Below are positions 15,172 to 15,221 of a DNA stretch of 15,221 bases, one piece after another (positions within the stretch are counted from its first letter, which is position 1; every line of letters begins with the position of its first letter). This DNA comes from an uncultured Pedobacter sp. (lineage in GTDB: Bacteria > Bacteroidota > Bacteroidia > Sphingobacteriales > Sphingobacteriaceae), in contig NZ_CAMLHF010000135.1 of assembly GCF_946479715.1 (NCBI RefSeq), positions 1-15,221 on the forward strand, read 5' to 3'. The position numbers and the translations under genes were made by a program. The notes beneath the pieces were generated by a model, which was not told the origin of the DNA, ran no database searches, and saw only the letters and a program-made list of their open reading frames with translations.

Positions 15172-15221
15172 TATCTTTACATTAACACATTGTCTTTAAA
15201 CAAGATGCATCTACTAAGGAA
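15172..15221 (+). other. Possible promoter and first codons of a gene running off the right edge
   Basis: TATCTTTA (15172-15179) matches 7 of 8 bases of TAnnTTTG. An ATG at 15205-15207 follows an A-rich leader and stays open for the remaining 17 bases (MHLLR). Too little is present to name a product; the spacing of element and ATG is what suggests a gene start. Confidence 0.28.

Overview
The window looks like a chromosomal segment of a Bacteroidota bacterium, probably a Sphingobacteriaceae member such as Pedobacter. The evidence is a SusC/SusD pair, signal peptides and lipoproteins of Bacteroidota style (Cys-Lys-Lys after the lipobox), AT-rich spacers, and several promoter-like TAnnTTTG -7 elements. 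The genus is an inference from gene style and was not tested by search.

Positions 1-11715, all on the minus strand and so read right to left, form a polysaccharide utilization locus (PUL). In transcription order it holds: a large secreted LamG / Ig-like / GH127-type enzyme (11715-8587); a SusC TonB-dependent transporter (8357-5217); its SusD lipoprotein (5211-3736); a FAS1 (fasciclin) lipoprotein (3732-3064); a DUF5007-like lipoprotein (3038-2085); a strong AT-rich terminator (2044-2004); a lipoprotein aldose 1-epimerase (1972-836); a second terminator hairpin (809-773); and the first 210 codons of a second GH127 enzyme that runs off the left edge. Two GH127-type beta-L-arabinofuranosidases plus a mutarotase suggest the locus handles beta-L-arabinofuranosyl glycans, such as plant hydroxyproline-rich glycoproteins or pectin side chains. 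The enzymes release L-arabinose, SusCD imports oligosaccharides, and the mutarotase equilibrates the freed sugar's anomers. No hybrid two-component regulator, sigma/anti-sigma pair or LacI/AraC regulator lies in the window. Inverted repeats carrying TTAAACGT upstream of susC are the only visible candidate control sites.

Positions 11954-14247 (minus strand) look like a separate small operon. It starts at a good divergent promoter, runs through a previously hidden 36-codon ORF that overlaps the next start as ATGA, then a 152-aa protein of unknown function, then a soluble PAS-PAS histidine kinase without a visible response regulator. Positions 14252-15221 hold an 81-aa unknown protein on the plus strand, a convergent SnoaL/NTF2-like protein whose stop overlaps it by 4 bases, and possibly the first few codons of another plus-strand gene at the right edge.

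No gene-free stretch exceeds 300 bases. No rRNA, tRNA, CRISPR array, insertion sequence or phage gene was seen.
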